Made by a program: the position numbers and the translations under genes. Shown in pieces: positions 53,915 to 63,798 of a stretch of DNA of 64,000 nt. Position 1 is the first letter of the stretch, and every line of letters begins with the position of its first letter. Origin of the DNA: Acetivibrio clariflavus DSM 19732. Lineage in GTDB: Bacteria > Bacillota > Clostridia > Acetivibrionales > Acetivibrionaceae. Location: contig NC_016627.1 of NCBI RefSeq assembly GCF_000237085.1, forward strand, positions 4,700,001 to 4,764,000, read 5' to 3'. Under the pieces are notes generated by a model, which saw only the letters and a list, made by a program, of their open reading frames with translations, ran no database searches and had not been told where the DNA came from.

Positions 53915-54045
53915 TCTATTCACCTTCTTTCAACTAAACATCTGTAAGTAAAACCCTAATTCGCGGGTATTTTAATCAAAAATATTTGAGAAAGTATTTT
54001 CGACACAAACGATATTTTAACACAAATGTGCAATATAAGCAAGAA

Positions 54046-55983
54046 CTATTTTTCATTATTGAATGCAACATTAATACTTGCAACAAACTCAGCATTTGAT
54101 TTGGTCTGCATCAATCTGTTGATAATCATCTCAGTTACTTGAGCAGTTCCCATATTACTCATTGCTTTTCGAACAGCCCATATACTTTCAAGCTCTTTTT
54201 GATCAAGAAGCAGTTCTTCTCTACGAGTTCCTGATCTGTTAATGTCTATTGCAGGGAATATCCTCATTTCAGACAACCTTCTGTCTAAATGCAGTTCCAT
54301 ATTACCTGTTCCCTTAAATTCTTCGAATATTACATCATCCATTCTGCTTCCTGTTTCAATGAGCGCTGTTGCCATTATTGTAAGACTTCCCCCATTTTCA
54401 ATGTTTCTCGCAGCACCAAAAAATCTTTTAGGCTTATGGAGAGCACCGGGGTCAAGTCCTCCGGACAATGTTCTTCCTGTAGGTGGTATTGTAAGGTTAT
54501 AAGCCCTTGCAAGCCTCGTTATACTATCAAGCAGTATTACAACATCCTTCTTTTGCTCAACAAGTCTCTGCGCCCTTTCAAGAACCATTTCGGCCACCTT
54601 TATATGATGCTCGGGAACTTCATCGAAAGTAGAATATATAACCTCTCCCTTTATAGAACGCTGCATATCTGTTACTTCTTCAGGTCTTTCATCTATCAGC
54701 AAAACAATTAGTTCCATTTCAGGATAATTTGTAGTTATCGCATTTGCAATTTTCTTTAAAAGCACGGTCTTACCTGCCTTCGGAGGCGACACTATCATTC
54801 CGCGCTGTCCTTTACCTATAGGCGCTATTAAGTCAATTAGCCTTGTTGATAATTCTCTTGGTGATGTTTCAAGAGTAATTCTCTGATCAGGATATATAGG
54901 CGTCAGGTATTCAAATGGAACCCTCTTTGCCGCAACTTCCGGCGGATCTCCGTTCACAGATTGAACATAAAGCAGGGCTTGGAACTTTTCACCCTCTTTA
55001 GGTATGCGGCCTTTTCCTTTTATTTTATCTCCAGTTTTGAGGTTAAATCTTCTGATCTGTGATGGTGATACATAAACATCTTTTGGACCCGAAAGGTAAT
55101 TATCACTTCTTAAAAAGCCATAACCGTCCGGTAATACTTCCAGTACTCCCTCCACCGGGTCGTCACTTTCAATTTTTTCAAGTACATTTATCTGAGGAGT
55201 ACTTTCATTTTTCTGTTCCAGCGACTTATTAGCAGGCTTGTTAAGTTTATTACTTTCATTTTCAGTAATTGCTTCTTTAGCTGTTTTTGATTCAGCATCA
55301 AGTTTCTGCTCTTCTTCTCTCTTATCCTCTTTTGCATTATCATTAACAGCAGCATCAGACTCTGAAGTAGTATCCTGTTTAGCTACTTCCTCTTTTTCTT
55401 CATTATCCTCTTTTTTTGCAGATTCTTCTTTTATCGTATCTTCCTTTGATGCCACTCTTTCTTTTTCTGCTGCCCTGTCTTTTTTATCATTTTTATCTGA
55501 TATGGTCTCTTTTTTTTCTCCAGAATCCTCTATATCTTTATTAATCCCACTATCTTCTTTAATATCTTTTTCTGCTTCAGGTTCACTTTTTACCTCAGCA
55601 GTTTTATTTGCTTTCGGTCTTCCGCGTTTAGATTTCCTAAGTACGACAGGTGCTTCATTTGTATCCGAGACTTCTTTTGCTTCTGGAACTTCTTTTGCTT
55701 CTGCAGCTTCCTCCTTGGCAGCTGTTTCTTTTTTCGAATCTTTACCTTTTGATTTTTTTTCTTTTGTCTTTACTTCCTTTTTATCTGGCTCTTTCACAGC
55801 TTCTGAAGTTTGAGCTTCCTGCCCTTCTCCAGATTTCTGCCCATCATCCATTCCTTTACTGCTTTTATATATTTCTTCTATAAGTTCACTTTTTTTGTAT
55901 TTGGATAAATTCTTGATACCCAACATTTTTGCTATATACCGTAGATCTTCAAGCGTTTTATCCTTAAGATTAATATCTTCCAT
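54046..55983 (-). CDS. rho: Transcription termination factor Rho with a long charged insertion
   Basis: A 645-aa RNA-dependent ATPase hexamer. Residues 1-45 are the Rho_N helical domain ([20 protein letters not shown]); about 45-275 is a low-complexity Lys/Glu/Asp/Ala-rich insertion; about 280-350 the cold-shock-like RNA-binding domain ([20 protein letters not shown]); then the ATPase core with the P-loop [42 protein letters not shown] and the R-loop region. E. coli Rho has 419 aa, so the insertion is about 230 residues. The start at 55983 follows AAGGTGGTG; an upstream extension of 56 codons is not supported. Confidence 0.97.
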   Translation of the reverse strand: MEDINLKDKTLEDLRYIAKMLGIKNLSKYKKSELIEEIYKSSKGMDDGQKSGEGQEAQTSEAVKEPDKKEVKTKEKKSKGKDSKKETAAKEEAAEAKEVPEAKEVSDTNEAPVVLRKSKRGRPKANKTAEVKSEPEAEKDIKEDSGINKDIEDSGEKKETISDKNDKKDRAAEKERVASKEDTIKEESAKKEDNEEKEEVAKQDTTSESDAAVNDNAKEDKREEEQKLDAESKTAKEAITENESNKLNKPANKSLEQKNESTPQINVLEKIESDDPVEGVLEVLPDGYGFLRSDNYLSGPKDVYVSPSQIRRFNLKTGDKIKGKGRIPKEGEKFQALLYVQSVNGDPPEVAAKRVPFEYLTPIYPDQRITLETSPRELSTRLIDLIAPIGKGQRGMIVSPPKAGKTVLLKKIANAITTNYPEMELIVLLIDERPEEVTDMQRSIKGEVIYSTFDEVPEHHIKVAEMVLERAQRLVEQKKDVVILLDSITRLARAYNLTIPPTGRTLSGGLDPGALHKPKRFFGAARNIENGGSLTIMATALIETGSRMDDVIFEEFKGTGNMELHLDRRLSEMRIFPAIDINRSGTRREELLLDQKELESIWAVRKAMSNMGTAQVTEMIINRLMQTKSNAEFVASINVAFNNEK

Positions 55984-56432
55984 ACTACACCACCTTATAA
56001 AAAGATTATATATAATTCCACTTTTGGGAGTTAATTCGTTCAGAAAACAATCAGTAAAACCTTTGTTATGGGAAAGGTTAATACTTCGAGGAGACTCATA
56101 GAGTAACTTATAAACAATAGTAATTATATCAATACCCCTAATAGTTGTCAATCATATTTTTACAAATAAAGTAATTTTTAAAAAACTAAATTATAACTGT
56201 ATCTATTTTTATATTTAAAGTCTATAACAATCGTCCACCATTTTGTTTAAAAAGTTACTCCTCTAAATTGCTCATATATAAAATCAATAAAATCTGATTC
56301 CCCGGAATAATAATTATACATACTTATTGCAGTATTTTTGACATTATCTGAAAATCTTGCTGAATAGCTGAAGCTCTCCCCCCTAATTATTTCCCAAAAA
56401 CAATCTTTCTTTAAAAAAGAATAAGCAAAATA
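55984..56432. other. Region upstream of rho
   Basis: About 450 bp without a supported gene. It should include the rho promoter and leader; Rho genes are often autoregulated, but no specific element is visible. Confidence 0.4.
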
Positions 56433-57092
56433 CTATTTTTTTCTGATAATAAACTCAGAAAGAATATTTTTTAAATCAAGCCCTTCATCCAATAACAAAA
56501 TTTGATTTAATTTTAAGTTCTCTCTAAAATGTTCATTGGTAGAGGCATAAATTATTTTACTGGCAGGACATTTTTTGCATCTTAAATAAATTTTATCAGA
56601 AAATAATATTAATTCAATATCATCATTACCACATTCGCAAAATAAATTACCTTTTGCTGCAATATCATGAATTATATTAAGTGAATCAAACATAACCTGA
56701 GTATTACAAAAATAGTTGTCATAACCAAACATATTTATAAGTTCGTCAAATTCCTTTTCTAATTTATCAACTCTTTTTCTAACATCTCTATCATTCCCTA
56801 TAAAACACTGTTTTAAACCTGTTTTCGGACAATTAAATACACTAATATCTTGCTTTATAAAAGCTTTCTTCTCCAAAATATATACATGACTATCCCCGCA
56901 CGCTATACATGGGATAACTACCTTATAGCTGTCACTATTTTCTTTGCATATAACCAGTTTTGAACCATTACAGCGGCAATTATATTCTATTTCTTTTCCA
57001 GATAACAATTCAAAAAGTGTTAAAGTAACAAACTCAAATGTGCCACAAGACGAACATTTATATGCAATGGTTGCACTGGCATCAATTATCAT
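56433..57092 (-). CDS. Cysteine-rich protein with several zinc-ribbon-like pairs, unknown function
   Basis: A 219-aa cytosolic protein. Cys pairs occur at AYKCSSCG, YNCRCNGS, VIPCIACGD, NLFCECGND and RCKKCP, suggesting two or three zinc ribbons; a central segment (RKRVDKLEKEFDELINMFGY) is predicted to be helical. I recognise no family. The start at 57092 lies 4 nt after AGAGGTGGG. It stands alone between rho and the tRNA genes. Confidence 0.75.
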   Translation of the reverse strand: MIIDASATIAYKCSSCGTFEFVTLTLFELLSGKEIEYNCRCNGSKLVICKENSDSYKVVIPCIACGDSHVYILEKKAFIKQDISVFNCPKTGLKQCFIGNDRDVRKRVDKLEKEFDELINMFGYDNYFCNTQVMFDSLNIIHDIAAKGNLFCECGNDDIELILFSDKIYLRCKKCPASKIIYASTNEHFRENLKLNQILLLDEGLDLKNILSEFIIRKK

Positions 57093-57459
57093 TATTCCCA
57101 CCTCTAATTAATATAATTCGTGCAGGAATTTAAAAAATCCTCCTTTCCCTCACTAATTTTGTAAATCAAATCAATATATAGAACTATTTCTGAAATATAT
57201 ATCATTTGATTATTTGAGTTCGATACCCTTATTTGAAGCTTAAAGATTCTCAAAAAAAGAATTTCTTTTGCTATGTTTTAACATGAGTAATTATAAAGAA
57301 TGTTTAAATTCACTAATGCAAGGCAATAAAAAACGGCAATTACGAGGCTAACTGAAAACTCACTAATATTATTCCCTCTCATATTCCATTATATAACATT
57401 TGTATCAAATTTTCAAATATGATTTTTTAAAGAACTCATATGCTGAATTTAAGAAAAAT
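57093..57459. other. AT-rich intergenic region
   Basis: About 365 bp between the cysteine-rich gene and the tRNA terminator. No gene; it contains the promoter region of the cysteine-rich gene. Confidence 0.4.
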
Positions 57460-57494
57460 ATAAATAACATCGAGTATTACCCGATGTTATTTAT
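57460..57494 (-). terminator. Terminator of the tRNA-Val/tRNA-Thr transcript
   Basis: A perfect 13-bp stem (57482-57494 with 57460-57472) followed by a T-rich run on the minus strand, 3 nt past the tRNA-Thr. Confidence 0.75.
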
Positions 57495-57497
57495 GTT

Positions 57498-57573
57498 TGG
57501 AGCTGGTGGACGGATTCGAACCCCCGACCTGCTGATTACAAGTCAGCTGCTCTACCAACTGAGCTACACCAGC
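57498..57573 (-). tRNA. tRNA-Thr (anticodon TGT)
   Basis: A 76-nt cloverleaf with acceptor GCTGGTG/CACCAGC, D-arm AGCTCAGTTGGTAGAGCA, anticodon loop CTTGTAA, T-arm with GGTTCGAATCC and an encoded CCA end. Confidence 0.97.
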
Positions 57574-57797
57574 ATTATTAAGTATCATCAAGAAATCTAA
57601 TCACTCCTGACACTATAATAATATAGCAACAGAATTGAATCATGTCAACACTTTTTGCAAAGAAAATTTATGAAATATTAATAAAATTTGTTTCATACCT
57701 ATCCTTATTCATAAAAATCAGTTCATTCAATGCCTTGCACCTTAAAGTCTCAAAAAAATCCTTAGAACAACTAACCGTTATATGGGCTATATACAAA

Positions 57798-57825
57798 AAC
57801 AACTCCTACCTAAGTAAGAGTTGTT
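57798..57825 (-). terminator. Hairpin downstream of tRNA-Val
   Basis: An 8-bp stem (57818-57825 with 57798-57805) followed by a short T-run on the minus strand, 8 nt past tRNA-Val. It suggests that tRNA-Val can be made separately from tRNA-Thr. Confidence 0.6.
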
Positions 57826-57833
57826 CCTAAATA

Positions 57834-57909
57834 TGGTGGGCACTATAGGGCTCGAACCTATGACCCCCTGCTTGTAAGGCAGATGCTCTCCCAGCTGAGC
57901 TAAGCGCCC
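57834..57909 (-). tRNA. tRNA-Val (anticodon TAC)
   Basis: A 76-nt cloverleaf: acceptor GGGCGCT/AGTGCCC (one wobble pair), D-arm AGCTCAGCTGGGAGAGC, anticodon loop CTTACAA, T-arm with GGTTCGAGCCC and an encoded CCA. Confidence 0.97.
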
Positions 57910-58029
57910 TTATATTTATTTAATTCAACGAACGGATATTATTATATCATTATTTATTTAATCGAGTCAAATACATTTTTTTGAAATATTCTCATTGTAT
58001 GTTAATTAATCAGATTAGATATCTGTCAT

Positions 58030-58812
58030 TCAAACAGTTCTTTTTACAGCACTTTCTTCCCAGATTCTCAATGATTTTTGCATATAACTCTTTATATCCA
58101 TATGATAAGCTTGTTCTAACAACTTTCCGTCCACAAAGTTATTTATACATCCGTATTTTGCAATCTTACCGTCAGACAGAAGCAAAATTTTGTCAGCAAA
58201 ATGCATGGCAAGATTAATGTCATGCAATACACCAATTACCGTATGCCCGTCTTTTTGCGTCCATTGATTCAAATATTCTATAAGCTCAATTTGGTACTTT
58301 AAATCCAAGTGATTGGTTGGCTCATCCAGTAAAATCAAGTTTGGTTCCTGAGCCAGAGCTTTAGCTAAAAAAACTCTTTGAAGCTGTCCGCCCGAAAGGG
58401 TGTTTATCTGTCTATCCCTCACATCTGAAAGACCCACCCTGTCGATGCACTCCAATACAAAATCTCTATCGTACTTGGAAGGACTTCTGAATATTCCCCC
58501 CTTCATATGGAGATACCTTCCCAACATAACAGTTTCATACACAGTATAAGGAAAATATATAGTCTCATTCTGCCTTAGCATGGCAATTCTAGAAGCAATT
58601 TCAGTTCTTTTCATTTTTCTGATAGGAATTCCGGATAAATAGATTTCTCCCTCGCTTTTTATAAGGCCGGCAATAGCTTTAAGAAGCGTAGATTTACCAC
58701 AGCCGTTAGGACCGATTATACATATCTTCTCACCTTTATTTACGTGAAAAGATACTCCCTTTATTACCTCAATTTCATCATATCCGCATCTTACATTTTC
58801 AAGCCTTAACAT
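58030..58812 (-). CDS. btuD: Cobalamin/siderophore ABC importer ATPase (BtuD/FecE-type)
   Basis: A 260-aa ABC ATPase: Walker A IIGPNGCGKSTLLK, Q-loop in AMLRQNE, signature LSGGQLQRVFLAKAL, Walker B LILLDEPTNHLD and H-loop GVLHDINLA. The start at 58812 follows GAGAGG; 7 nt separate it from the permease stop. As last gene of a three-gene operon controlled by a cobalamin riboswitch, it most likely powers corrinoid uptake. Confidence 0.92.
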   Translation of the reverse strand: MLRLENVRCGYDEIEVIKGVSFHVNKGEKICIIGPNGCGKSTLLKAIAGLIKSEGEIYLSGIPIRKMKRTEIASRIAMLRQNETIYFPYTVYETVMLGRYLHMKGGIFRSPSKYDRDFVLECIDRVGLSDVRDRQINTLSGGQLQRVFLAKALAQEPNLILLDEPTNHLDLKYQIELIEYLNQWTQKDGHTVIGVLHDINLAMHFADKILLLSDGKIAKYGCINNFVDGKLLEQAYHMDIKSYMQKSLRIWEESAVKRTV

Positions 58813-58819
58813 GCTTCCA

Positions 58820-59833
58820 TTACCTCTCTCTTCCTGAAAAATAAACATATCCAAAAAACGGTGCTCCAACCAGTGCCGTAACCGCTCCAACCGGAAGTTC
58901 CGAAGGAGAAATGATTGTCCTTGCTATCAAGTCGGCAACTACCATAAAGGATCCTCCGAATATAGCTGAAACAGGAACTACAATACGATGACTCGAACCG
59001 TATATCTTTCTTACTACATGGGGAGCAACAAGGTCTACAAATCCTATTACTCCGCTAAAAGATACTGCACACCCGGTAAGAGCCGAAGAAAGCCCCAGTA
59101 AAATCCATTTTACTTTATTTGCATCAACTCCGGCAGCCTTTGCATGCTCCTCTCCAAAAGTTAAAAGATCCAATTCACTTACATAAAATAATGTAAAGAA
59201 TATTAATAAAACAGCAATGGGCAAAAATATCATAACATGAACCCAACTTTTCTGAGAAAAACTACCCATTTGCCACATAATAAGTTTCTGGGCATCTTCC
59301 CTCTTCAGAGAAGACATTAATGTCAGCATAGCATTAACGAATAATGAAAAAACCATTCCGGAAAGTATAATAGTATTAGTATCCATACTTCTGTCCATAC
59401 TTGCAGCAAATGCAACCGCCCCTAAAACCGTCAGCATCCCGGAAATAAATCCGGCCAAAGGAAGTGTAAGGAATCCCAATACAGGCAATGTAATTCCAGT
59501 TGTTATCATTATACCTGCTCCAAAGGCGGCACCGGAAGATACACCTAAAGTATAAGACGACGCCAGTGGATTTTTCAGCGTAGATTGCATTATAGCACCA
59601 CTGACCGATAAAGCTGCACCTACGGCAAATGCCATAAGAACCCTTGGAATACGCATATCCCAAATTATAGACAAAGTTACTTTATCTATCCCGGCATCCT
59701 TAGCCATACCAAATACTTTATTCCCAATCACCGTAATAATGTCATCGAATGGTATTAATACACTTCCTATGGCTATACCCAGCATACAAATAATAATACT
59801 TCCCAATAAAGCAAAAACAACTTTTATTTTCAT
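58820..59833 (-). CDS. btuC: Cobalamin ABC importer permease (FecCD family)
   Basis: A 337-aa polytopic membrane protein with about ten helices. FecCD marks: DMRIPRVLMAFAVGAALSVS, MQSTLKNPLASSYTLGVSSG, LIMWQMGSFSQKSW, GFVDLVAPHVVRKIYG (coupling region) and ELPVGAVTALVGAPFFGYVY. The start at 59833 follows AAAGGT. Neighbours and riboswitch indicate vitamin B12 or related corrinoids as the substrate rather than siderophores. Confidence 0.92.
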   Translation of the reverse strand: MKIKVVFALLGSIIICMLGIAIGSVLIPFDDIITVIGNKVFGMAKDAGIDKVTLSIIWDMRIPRVLMAFAVGAALSVSGAIMQSTLKNPLASSYTLGVSSGAAFGAGIMITTGITLPVLGFLTLPLAGFISGMLTVLGAVAFAASMDRSMDTNTIILSGMVFSLFVNAMLTLMSSLKREDAQKLIMWQMGSFSQKSWVHVMIFLPIAVLLIFFTLFYVSELDLLTFGEEHAKAAGVDANKVKWILLGLSSALTGCAVSFSGVIGFVDLVAPHVVRKIYGSSHRIVVPVSAIFGGSFMVVADLIARTIISPSELPVGAVTALVGAPFFGYVYFSGRER

Positions 59834-59849
59834 ATTATCATTACCTTTA

Positions 59850-60812
59850 TCAATACTTGTCAGGATAAATCGCTTTTGCAATTTCCTTCATAGCCTTTAC
59901 AAAATTATGATTGGGCAAATTACTGGAATTATTGTCTATATAATAAACTTCATCGTTTTTAACTGCCTTAATATTTTCCCAACCTTTTCTTGATTTTATT
60001 TCACCAACAGGATCATCAATATAATTCACATTTGTCAAAATAACATCAGGATTTGCTGCAACAACTGACTCTTCACTTACATTAATCCAACTATTATAAT
60101 CCTTAAATATATTGGTTGCTCCGACAAGCTCGATTATTTCGTTGAGAAATACACCGGACCCAAAACTGTACATGTTGGGTGCAGCTGCTATCTCAAAATA
60201 AACCGTCTTTTTTTCTTTAATATCCTTTCCGATTCGGGCGATTTTATCAACTTCTGCATCTATAGACTCAACTATTTCTCGGCCCTTTTCAGAAGTTTTT
60301 GTAATTTCCGCAATGAAAATTATATCTTCTTTTATAGCTTCAATTGAATTGCTTGTCGGAATTTCCGCAACACAAACCCCCAAATCTCTTAACGGTTTAT
60401 AAGGTTCAGCTTTCCCCTCAAGGTTGCTCATTCCCGAAGTAAAAACTATGTTCGGTTTTAAGCTGACCAACTTTTCAATATCCGGCGCCATCATGTCAAA
60501 TTCAGGTACTCCTTCATCAAGGCCTTTTTCTCCTTTCAACCCTTTTGCGTTCCGGTCAATTGCAACAATTTTGTCGCCAAGGCCTAAATCCAAAAGTATT
60601 TCTGTAGTTGACGGTGCCATAGATATTATTCTGTCAACCGTTTTTGGAACTTCTATATCGTTACCTGCTCTATCTTTCGTATTTACAACACCTGAGGAGT
60701 TTTCTACACTATTACTGTCTTCTATCAACTGAACATTACTGTCTGTTTTGCTGCAGGATATAAAACCAAAAGCCAATATTGCAACCATTATTAATAGTAT
60801 CGCTTTTTTCAT
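59850..60812 (-). CDS. btuF: Cobalamin ABC importer substrate-binding lipoprotein
   Basis: A 320-aa lipoprotein. The signal peptide ends in a lipobox (FGFISC with Cys at about 20), followed by a Ser/Asn linker and a class III binding domain: VPKTVDRIISMAPSTTEILL, LVSLKPNIVFTSGMSNLEGK, PTSNSIEAIKEDI, FGSGVFLNEIIELVGATNIF and ANPDVILTNVN. It is the first gene after the riboswitch and terminator. GGAAAAGGGAAG precedes the ATG. Confidence 0.92.
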   Translation of the reverse strand: MKKAILLIMVAILAFGFISCSKTDSNVQLIEDSNSVENSSGVVNTKDRAGNDIEVPKTVDRIISMAPSTTEILLDLGLGDKIVAIDRNAKGLKGEKGLDEGVPEFDMMAPDIEKLVSLKPNIVFTSGMSNLEGKAEPYKPLRDLGVCVAEIPTSNSIEAIKEDIIFIAEITKTSEKGREIVESIDAEVDKIARIGKDIKEKKTVYFEIAAAPNMYSFGSGVFLNEIIELVGATNIFKDYNSWINVSEESVVAANPDVILTNVNYIDDPVGEIKSRKGWENIKAVKNDEVYYIDNNSSNLPNHNFVKAMKEIAKAIYPDKY

Positions 60813-60857
60813 CTTCCCTTTTCCTTTCTAATAATATTTGCGGAATTTGCATAATAA

Positions 60858-60884
60858 AACCTCTTGAGTAAATCTCAAGAGGTT
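60858..60884 (-). terminator. Riboswitch-controlled terminator upstream of btuF
   Basis: A perfect 11-bp stem (60874-60884 with 60858-60868) followed by a T-run on the minus strand, between the cobalamin riboswitch and btuF. Confidence 0.85.
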
Positions 60885-60951
60885 ATGGATACCAAAATAT
60901 ATACAGCAATTCCAAGCACCTCCCTATCACTCGTAGAGAATACGTGCAAAG

Positions 60952-61104
60952 AAATTGGCAGGTCTTCTGACTCAGGTTCTACGATACTGAAGCCTTCCCA
61001 GTTACCCAGTGGCATTTTTTCAGTATCTCCCCATCACAGCGGCGGGACCGTACAGGATTTTCACCTGTTTCCCTTTTAATTCGGCGACTAACCGAAACCA
61101 ATTT
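60952..61104 (-). promoter_or_regulatory. Cobalamin riboswitch
   Basis: On the minus strand: P0/P1 stem AAATTGG (near 61098-61104) pairing with CCAATTT (60952-60958), GGTTTCGGTTAG, GGGAAACAGGTGAAAATCCT, the CCGCCGCTGTGATGGGGA segment, the B12-box ATGCCACTGGG and the 3' AGTCAGAAGACCTGCC. These are the landmarks of the adenosylcobalamin riboswitch. With cobalamin bound, the downstream terminator should form and stop btuFCD expression. Confidence 0.95.
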
Positions 61105-61581
61105 CACGTTATATTTACGCTAAGTATTCACTTTAGAGGCATTATAACATTTTTTGAGTTATATTTCAATTGCCTGTTATCTTCCTTATTAAACCATATA
61201 AAATATATTTTTCAATAAAAAACTAAAAATACTGACACATTTGAAATTTAGTTTTCGAATATCTAATTAAGAATGATATACTCTTTTCAGTCTACAAGAA
61301 TCATTGAAGCATTAAAAGAGTTGCTAGCCTTTATTGGTTACAGTATAAAATTCAGCAAATATCATGTATAGAAGTTTTGACAACTTTTGAATATTGTTTG
61401 ACAGCTAGAAGTTGAACTTCAAGAACTGTACTAACAATTTCAAGCCAACAATTTGCATAAGTTTTATATAATCAAATGCAATGCCTGAATATTATTCAAT
61501 ACTGGGCGACGTGTGCTTTGATTAATATAAAAACTTTATGCAATAGTTTTATAAAAAAATATATAAAGGAGGTTGACTTGT
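61105..61581. other. Divergent intergenic region before the dockerin gene
   Basis: About 475 bp. It has to carry the promoters of the riboswitch transcript and of the dockerin gene. A 13-nt palindrome GAAGTTGAACTTC lies near 61411. No gene is supported. Confidence 0.4.
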
Positions 61582-63525
61582 ATGAAAAAAGGTCGATTTT
61601 TAATCTTTTCGTTGGCCTTTGCACTCGTTTCAACAGTTTTCTCAAATTATACCGTTAATGTCAGCGCAGGTTCGCTAAAAGGTGATGTAAACTCTGATAA
61701 CAGCATAGACTCAATAGACTATGCCGTTATGAAAAGTTACCTTTTAGGTATTTCAAGCCAAATTCCTTTTGACGTATCTGTTGCCGATTTAAACGGTGAC
61801 GGTTCTGTGAATTCCATTGACTTAGCTCTAATGAAAAGTTATTTGTTGGGAATAATCACTTCATTCCCGGCAGAGACTTCAAATCCGACACCTACTCCTA
61901 CACCAACAGAAAACAAAGATGATACGGATATGGCTGGTGATATCATTTTCTCAGTACCTAGCGGAACTTTTAGAGATAGAATTACCGTTTCATTGAGTTC
62001 AAAAATTCCCAATGCTCAAATTCGTTACACTACCGACGGAAGTGTACCTAACAGCAATTCTCCATTATACAGCGGTCCTTTGACTTTTACCAAGACCACC
62101 CAACTCAGGGCACAATCCTTTGTCAATGGCACTGCAAGCGGTGCAATGGGTACAGCAATCTATATTGCAACTTCCATCGACGCAAAACATGATATTCCTG
62201 TTATTATTTTAGATGCCTACGGAGGCGGTAAACCTAACCGCGAATACAAAGATGTCGCTTTTATGCTCTTTGAACCGAAAAATAATGAACTCTCCATATC
62301 GCAAACACCCTCGGTTGTTTCACGAGCCGCATTCCACATACGCGGTCAGTCATCAGCTAACTTTGAAAAAACCCCATATCGTCTGGAACTCAGAGATAAT
62401 GCAGACGAAGATGCAAAACTTTCTTTGCTGGGCATGCCAGCAGATGGTGACTGGAATTTACTTTCACCATACCCTGACAAATCATTAATACGTAATCCTT
62501 TAGCTTATGAAATAGGAAATATTATGGGATTAGCCACCCCAAGGTATAGACATGTGGAAGTCTATATTAATTTCGATAATCAACCGCTATCTGCCGACGA
62601 TTATCAAGGTATATATATACTTACAGAAAAAATTGAAATTAGCAAAAACCGTTTGAATTTGAAAAAGCTTAAAAAAGATGACTTGCAAGAACCGGAAATC
62701 TCCGGAGGATATCTCATGCAGTTTAATATGATGGCAGCAGAAGAACCGATTATAAGAGGTAACGGTTGGAGTGACCTTGAACTTACAGAACCTGATGACG
62801 CTACACCGGAACAGTTGGCTTGGATAGCAAATTACATTCAACAAACTCATAATGCTATTCACAGTTCAAATCCATCGGATCCCAATACCGGTTATCCTGC
62901 ATATATTGATGTTGACTCCTTCGTGGATTACATAATTGTAAACGAGATGGCTAAAGAAGCAGACTCATATATACGTAGTACACGCATATACAAAGACAGA
63001 AATGAAAAACTTAAAGCCGGTCCTCTCTGGGACTACGACCTTGGTTTTGGTTGCATACCCGGATTCGGATTTGGATTTGGAGGCGGAGGAACAAGCTCCA
63101 ATACAGAGGGATGGCAGTTTGAAATGATGGGCATGGGTAACACAACCTGCGACTGGTTCTACACCCTTATGCAGGATCCAAGTTTCCAAAGCAAAATAAG
63201 TGCCCGTTGGTCACAACTGCGTCAAGGTCCACTGTCCGACACACAGTTAATTGCCTTGGTAGATTCCCTGGCTTCACCACTATCCAATGCAGCGAAAAGG
63301 AACTTCCAAAAGTGGAATATTCTTGGTACAAGCATGGTTGGTGGCTTTAATACCCAAACTACACAAACCTGGGAAGAACAAATTACAATTTTAAAGAACT
63401 TCTTAACACAGAGAGCTGCTTGGTTGGATCAATCAGGTTGGAAGCCATTAAATACAGGTGGTGGCTGGCCTGGCGGCGGCTTCCCTGGTGGAGGTTGGCC
63501 CGGCGGCGGTGGCTGGGGATGGTAA
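61582..63525 (+). CDS. Secreted dockerin-CotH kinase-like protein (cellulosome component)
   Basis: A 647-aa exported protein. Domains in order: signal peptide (about 1-29), N-terminal type I dockerin with two calcium-binding repeats (GDVNSDNSIDSIDYAVMKSY and DLNGDGSVNSIDLALMKSYL), a PTPTPTPT linker, a chitobiase-type beta-sandwich (IRYTTDGSVPNSNSPLYSGP), a CotH domain (AFHIRGQSSANFEKTPYRLE; GDWNLLSPYPDKSLIRN; ISGGYLMQF; LWDYDLGFG) and a Gly/Trp/Pro-rich tail. CotH of Bacillus spore coats is a protein kinase. The dockerin would dock it onto a cellulosomal scaffoldin. AAGGAGG lies 9 nt before the ATG; an in-frame TTG at 61573 is not preferred. Confidence 0.92.
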   Translation: MKKGRFLIFSLAFALVSTVFSNYTVNVSAGSLKGDVNSDNSIDSIDYAVMKSYLLGISSQIPFDVSVADLNGDGSVNSIDLALMKSYLLGIITSFPAETSNPTPTPTPTENKDDTDMAGDIIFSVPSGTFRDRITVSLSSKIPNAQIRYTTDGSVPNSNSPLYSGPLTFTKTTQLRAQSFVNGTASGAMGTAIYIATSIDAKHDIPVIILDAYGGGKPNREYKDVAFMLFEPKNNELSISQTPSVVSRAAFHIRGQSSANFEKTPYRLELRDNADEDAKLSLLGMPADGDWNLLSPYPDKSLIRNPLAYEIGNIMGLATPRYRHVEVYINFDNQPLSADDYQGIYILTEKIEISKNRLNLKKLKKDDLQEPEISGGYLMQFNMMAAEEPIIRGNGWSDLELTEPDDATPEQLAWIANYIQQTHNAIHSSNPSDPNTGYPAYIDVDSFVDYIIVNEMAKEADSYIRSTRIYKDRNEKLKAGPLWDYDLGFGCIPGFGFGFGGGGTSSNTEGWQFEMMGMGNTTCDWFYTLMQDPSFQSKISARWSQLRQGPLSDTQLIALVDSLASPLSNAAKRNFQKWNILGTSMVGGFNTQTTQTWEEQITILKNFLTQRAAWLDQSGWKPLNTGGGWPGGGFPGGGWPGGGGWGW

Positions 63526-63646
63526 TTATTTAATTATTACTTTTCAAAATCTTTATTGCTTAACAAAATAAATAATTACTATCGATGCCAATTAAGCCTA
63601 AAGCTTCACTAACCTTTGACTATCTTGCTTTATAAAGCAACTCATA

Positions 63647-63691
63647 AAAAAGCTTCGAAATAAGATACAAGTTCTTATTTCGAAGCTTTTT
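63647..63691 (+). terminator. Terminator of the dockerin-CotH gene
   Basis: A perfect 19-bp stem (63647-63665 with 63673-63691) with a 7-nt loop, ending in a T-run, about 120 nt after the stop. Confidence 0.85.
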
Positions 63692-63740
63692 ATATTGCAA
63701 AATGCATAAGGATGAAACTATTTGCTTTTACAAAAAAATA

Positions 63741-63763
63741 AAAACTCAGTACAACTGAGTTTT
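63741..63763 (-). terminator. Terminator of tRNA-Pro
   Basis: A 9-bp stem (63755-63763 with 63741-63749), loop of 5 nt, followed by a T-run on the minus strand, 36 nt past tRNA-Pro. Confidence 0.75.
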
Positions 63764-63798
63764 CCCTTCTTGATATTTAACTATATCGATTAAATTAG

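Noticed and set aside
55238-55813. 191-aa Ser/Leu/Phe-rich + strand frame
   Set aside because: Antisense of the charged low-complexity part of rho; composition follows from the complement of Lys/Glu codons.
57400-57600. 66-aa + strand frame
   Set aside because: Runs across the antisense of the tRNA-Thr gene; no ribosome site.
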